Below are positions 63,684-64,000 of a DNA stretch of 64,000 bases, piece by piece. Source of the DNA: Ecdyonurus torrentis. Lineage: Eukaryota; Arthropoda; Insecta; Ephemeroptera; Heptageniidae. Location of the stretch: assembly GCA_949318235.1 (NCBI GenBank), contig OX439136.1:4219693-4283692 (forward strand). Reading direction: 5' to 3'. Within the stretch, counting starts at the first letter, position 1, and each line of letters opens with the position of its first letter. The position numbers were made by a program, and so were the translations under genes. The notes under the pieces were generated by a model that did no database searches, was not told where the DNA came from, and worked only from the letters and a program-made list of their open reading frames with translations.

Positions 63684-64000
63684 ATGTGTATGCCAAGGTA
63701 TATTTATAAACAAAATATAAGCATTGAGAAATGATAGTCACACTTACATTTTCAGGTATTGACCTTCTTTCACCTCTATTAAGGTATTTTATTTATAATT
63801 TGCTTTTCACTTATTGAATGAAATGCATAACTTTAAGCCTATATACAAATATATAAACAAACATTTGATCGTTAATGATACTCTAATTAAAATGTAAATA
63901 TTATATAACCATATACTCAAAGCTCTATACATATATACATTTATTATTTCTGGCCTTTTAAATTTTATTATTAATTAATGAGATAACTTTTAACTATAGT

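Overview
The window is nuclear DNA of a eukaryote, almost certainly an invertebrate animal. It is very AT-rich, full of long simple-sequence tracts, and packed with short non-autonomous transposons and retroposon tails. It holds two well-supported protein-coding exons with proper splice sites. There are no operons, bacterial promoters, CRISPR arrays or rRNA arrays. I cannot name the species.

Gene content: one gene can be supported, on the minus strand. Exons at 8485-8593 and 1771-1993 join in phase and encode a helical, coiled-coil-rich segment that resembles the start of an F-BAR (FCH) membrane-bending domain. A possible upstream exon at 24099-24151 also joins in phase. A further candidate at 23793-23883 fits less well. 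If this is right, the first 24 kb is mostly intron (about 6.5 kb and 15.5 kb) and the gene continues past the left edge. I found no convincing gene from 25 kb to 64 kb.

Mobile DNA, left to right: degenerate and near-perfect palindromic MITEs (126-366, 1101-1387, 2524-2739); a 341-bp MITE (2026-2366) ending 28 bases before a splice acceptor; two main MITE families, called A and B here, scattered through the window; tRNA-derived and 5S-rRNA-derived SINEs at 17-21 kb, one with a hAT-like MITE inside it; a 2.55-kb foldback element of about 129-bp units (29491-32045); a 1.7-kb element whose ends are six-fold 33-bp repeats (37510-39206), beside a palindrome carrying two mirrored tRNA-like genes (39238-39717); a 1.26-kb hAT-like element (48137-49398); and a nested pair at 53507-54146 that shows the family B target-site duplication directly.

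Two patterns tie the region together. First, several families (A, B, foldback C, G and a small palindrome) are bounded by TTAA at one or both ends. For B this is proved by an empty related site in the same window, which suggests mobilisation by a piggyBac-type transposase that is not encoded here. Second, families A, B, E and F carry the palindrome TGACGTCA (the CRE/ATF site) internally, and the foldback carries GTGACGTCA in both arms, so the elements seed many potential CREB/ATF sites. The simple repeats are also not all independent: several long TTTA and TTATCC tracts are 3' tails of retroposons.
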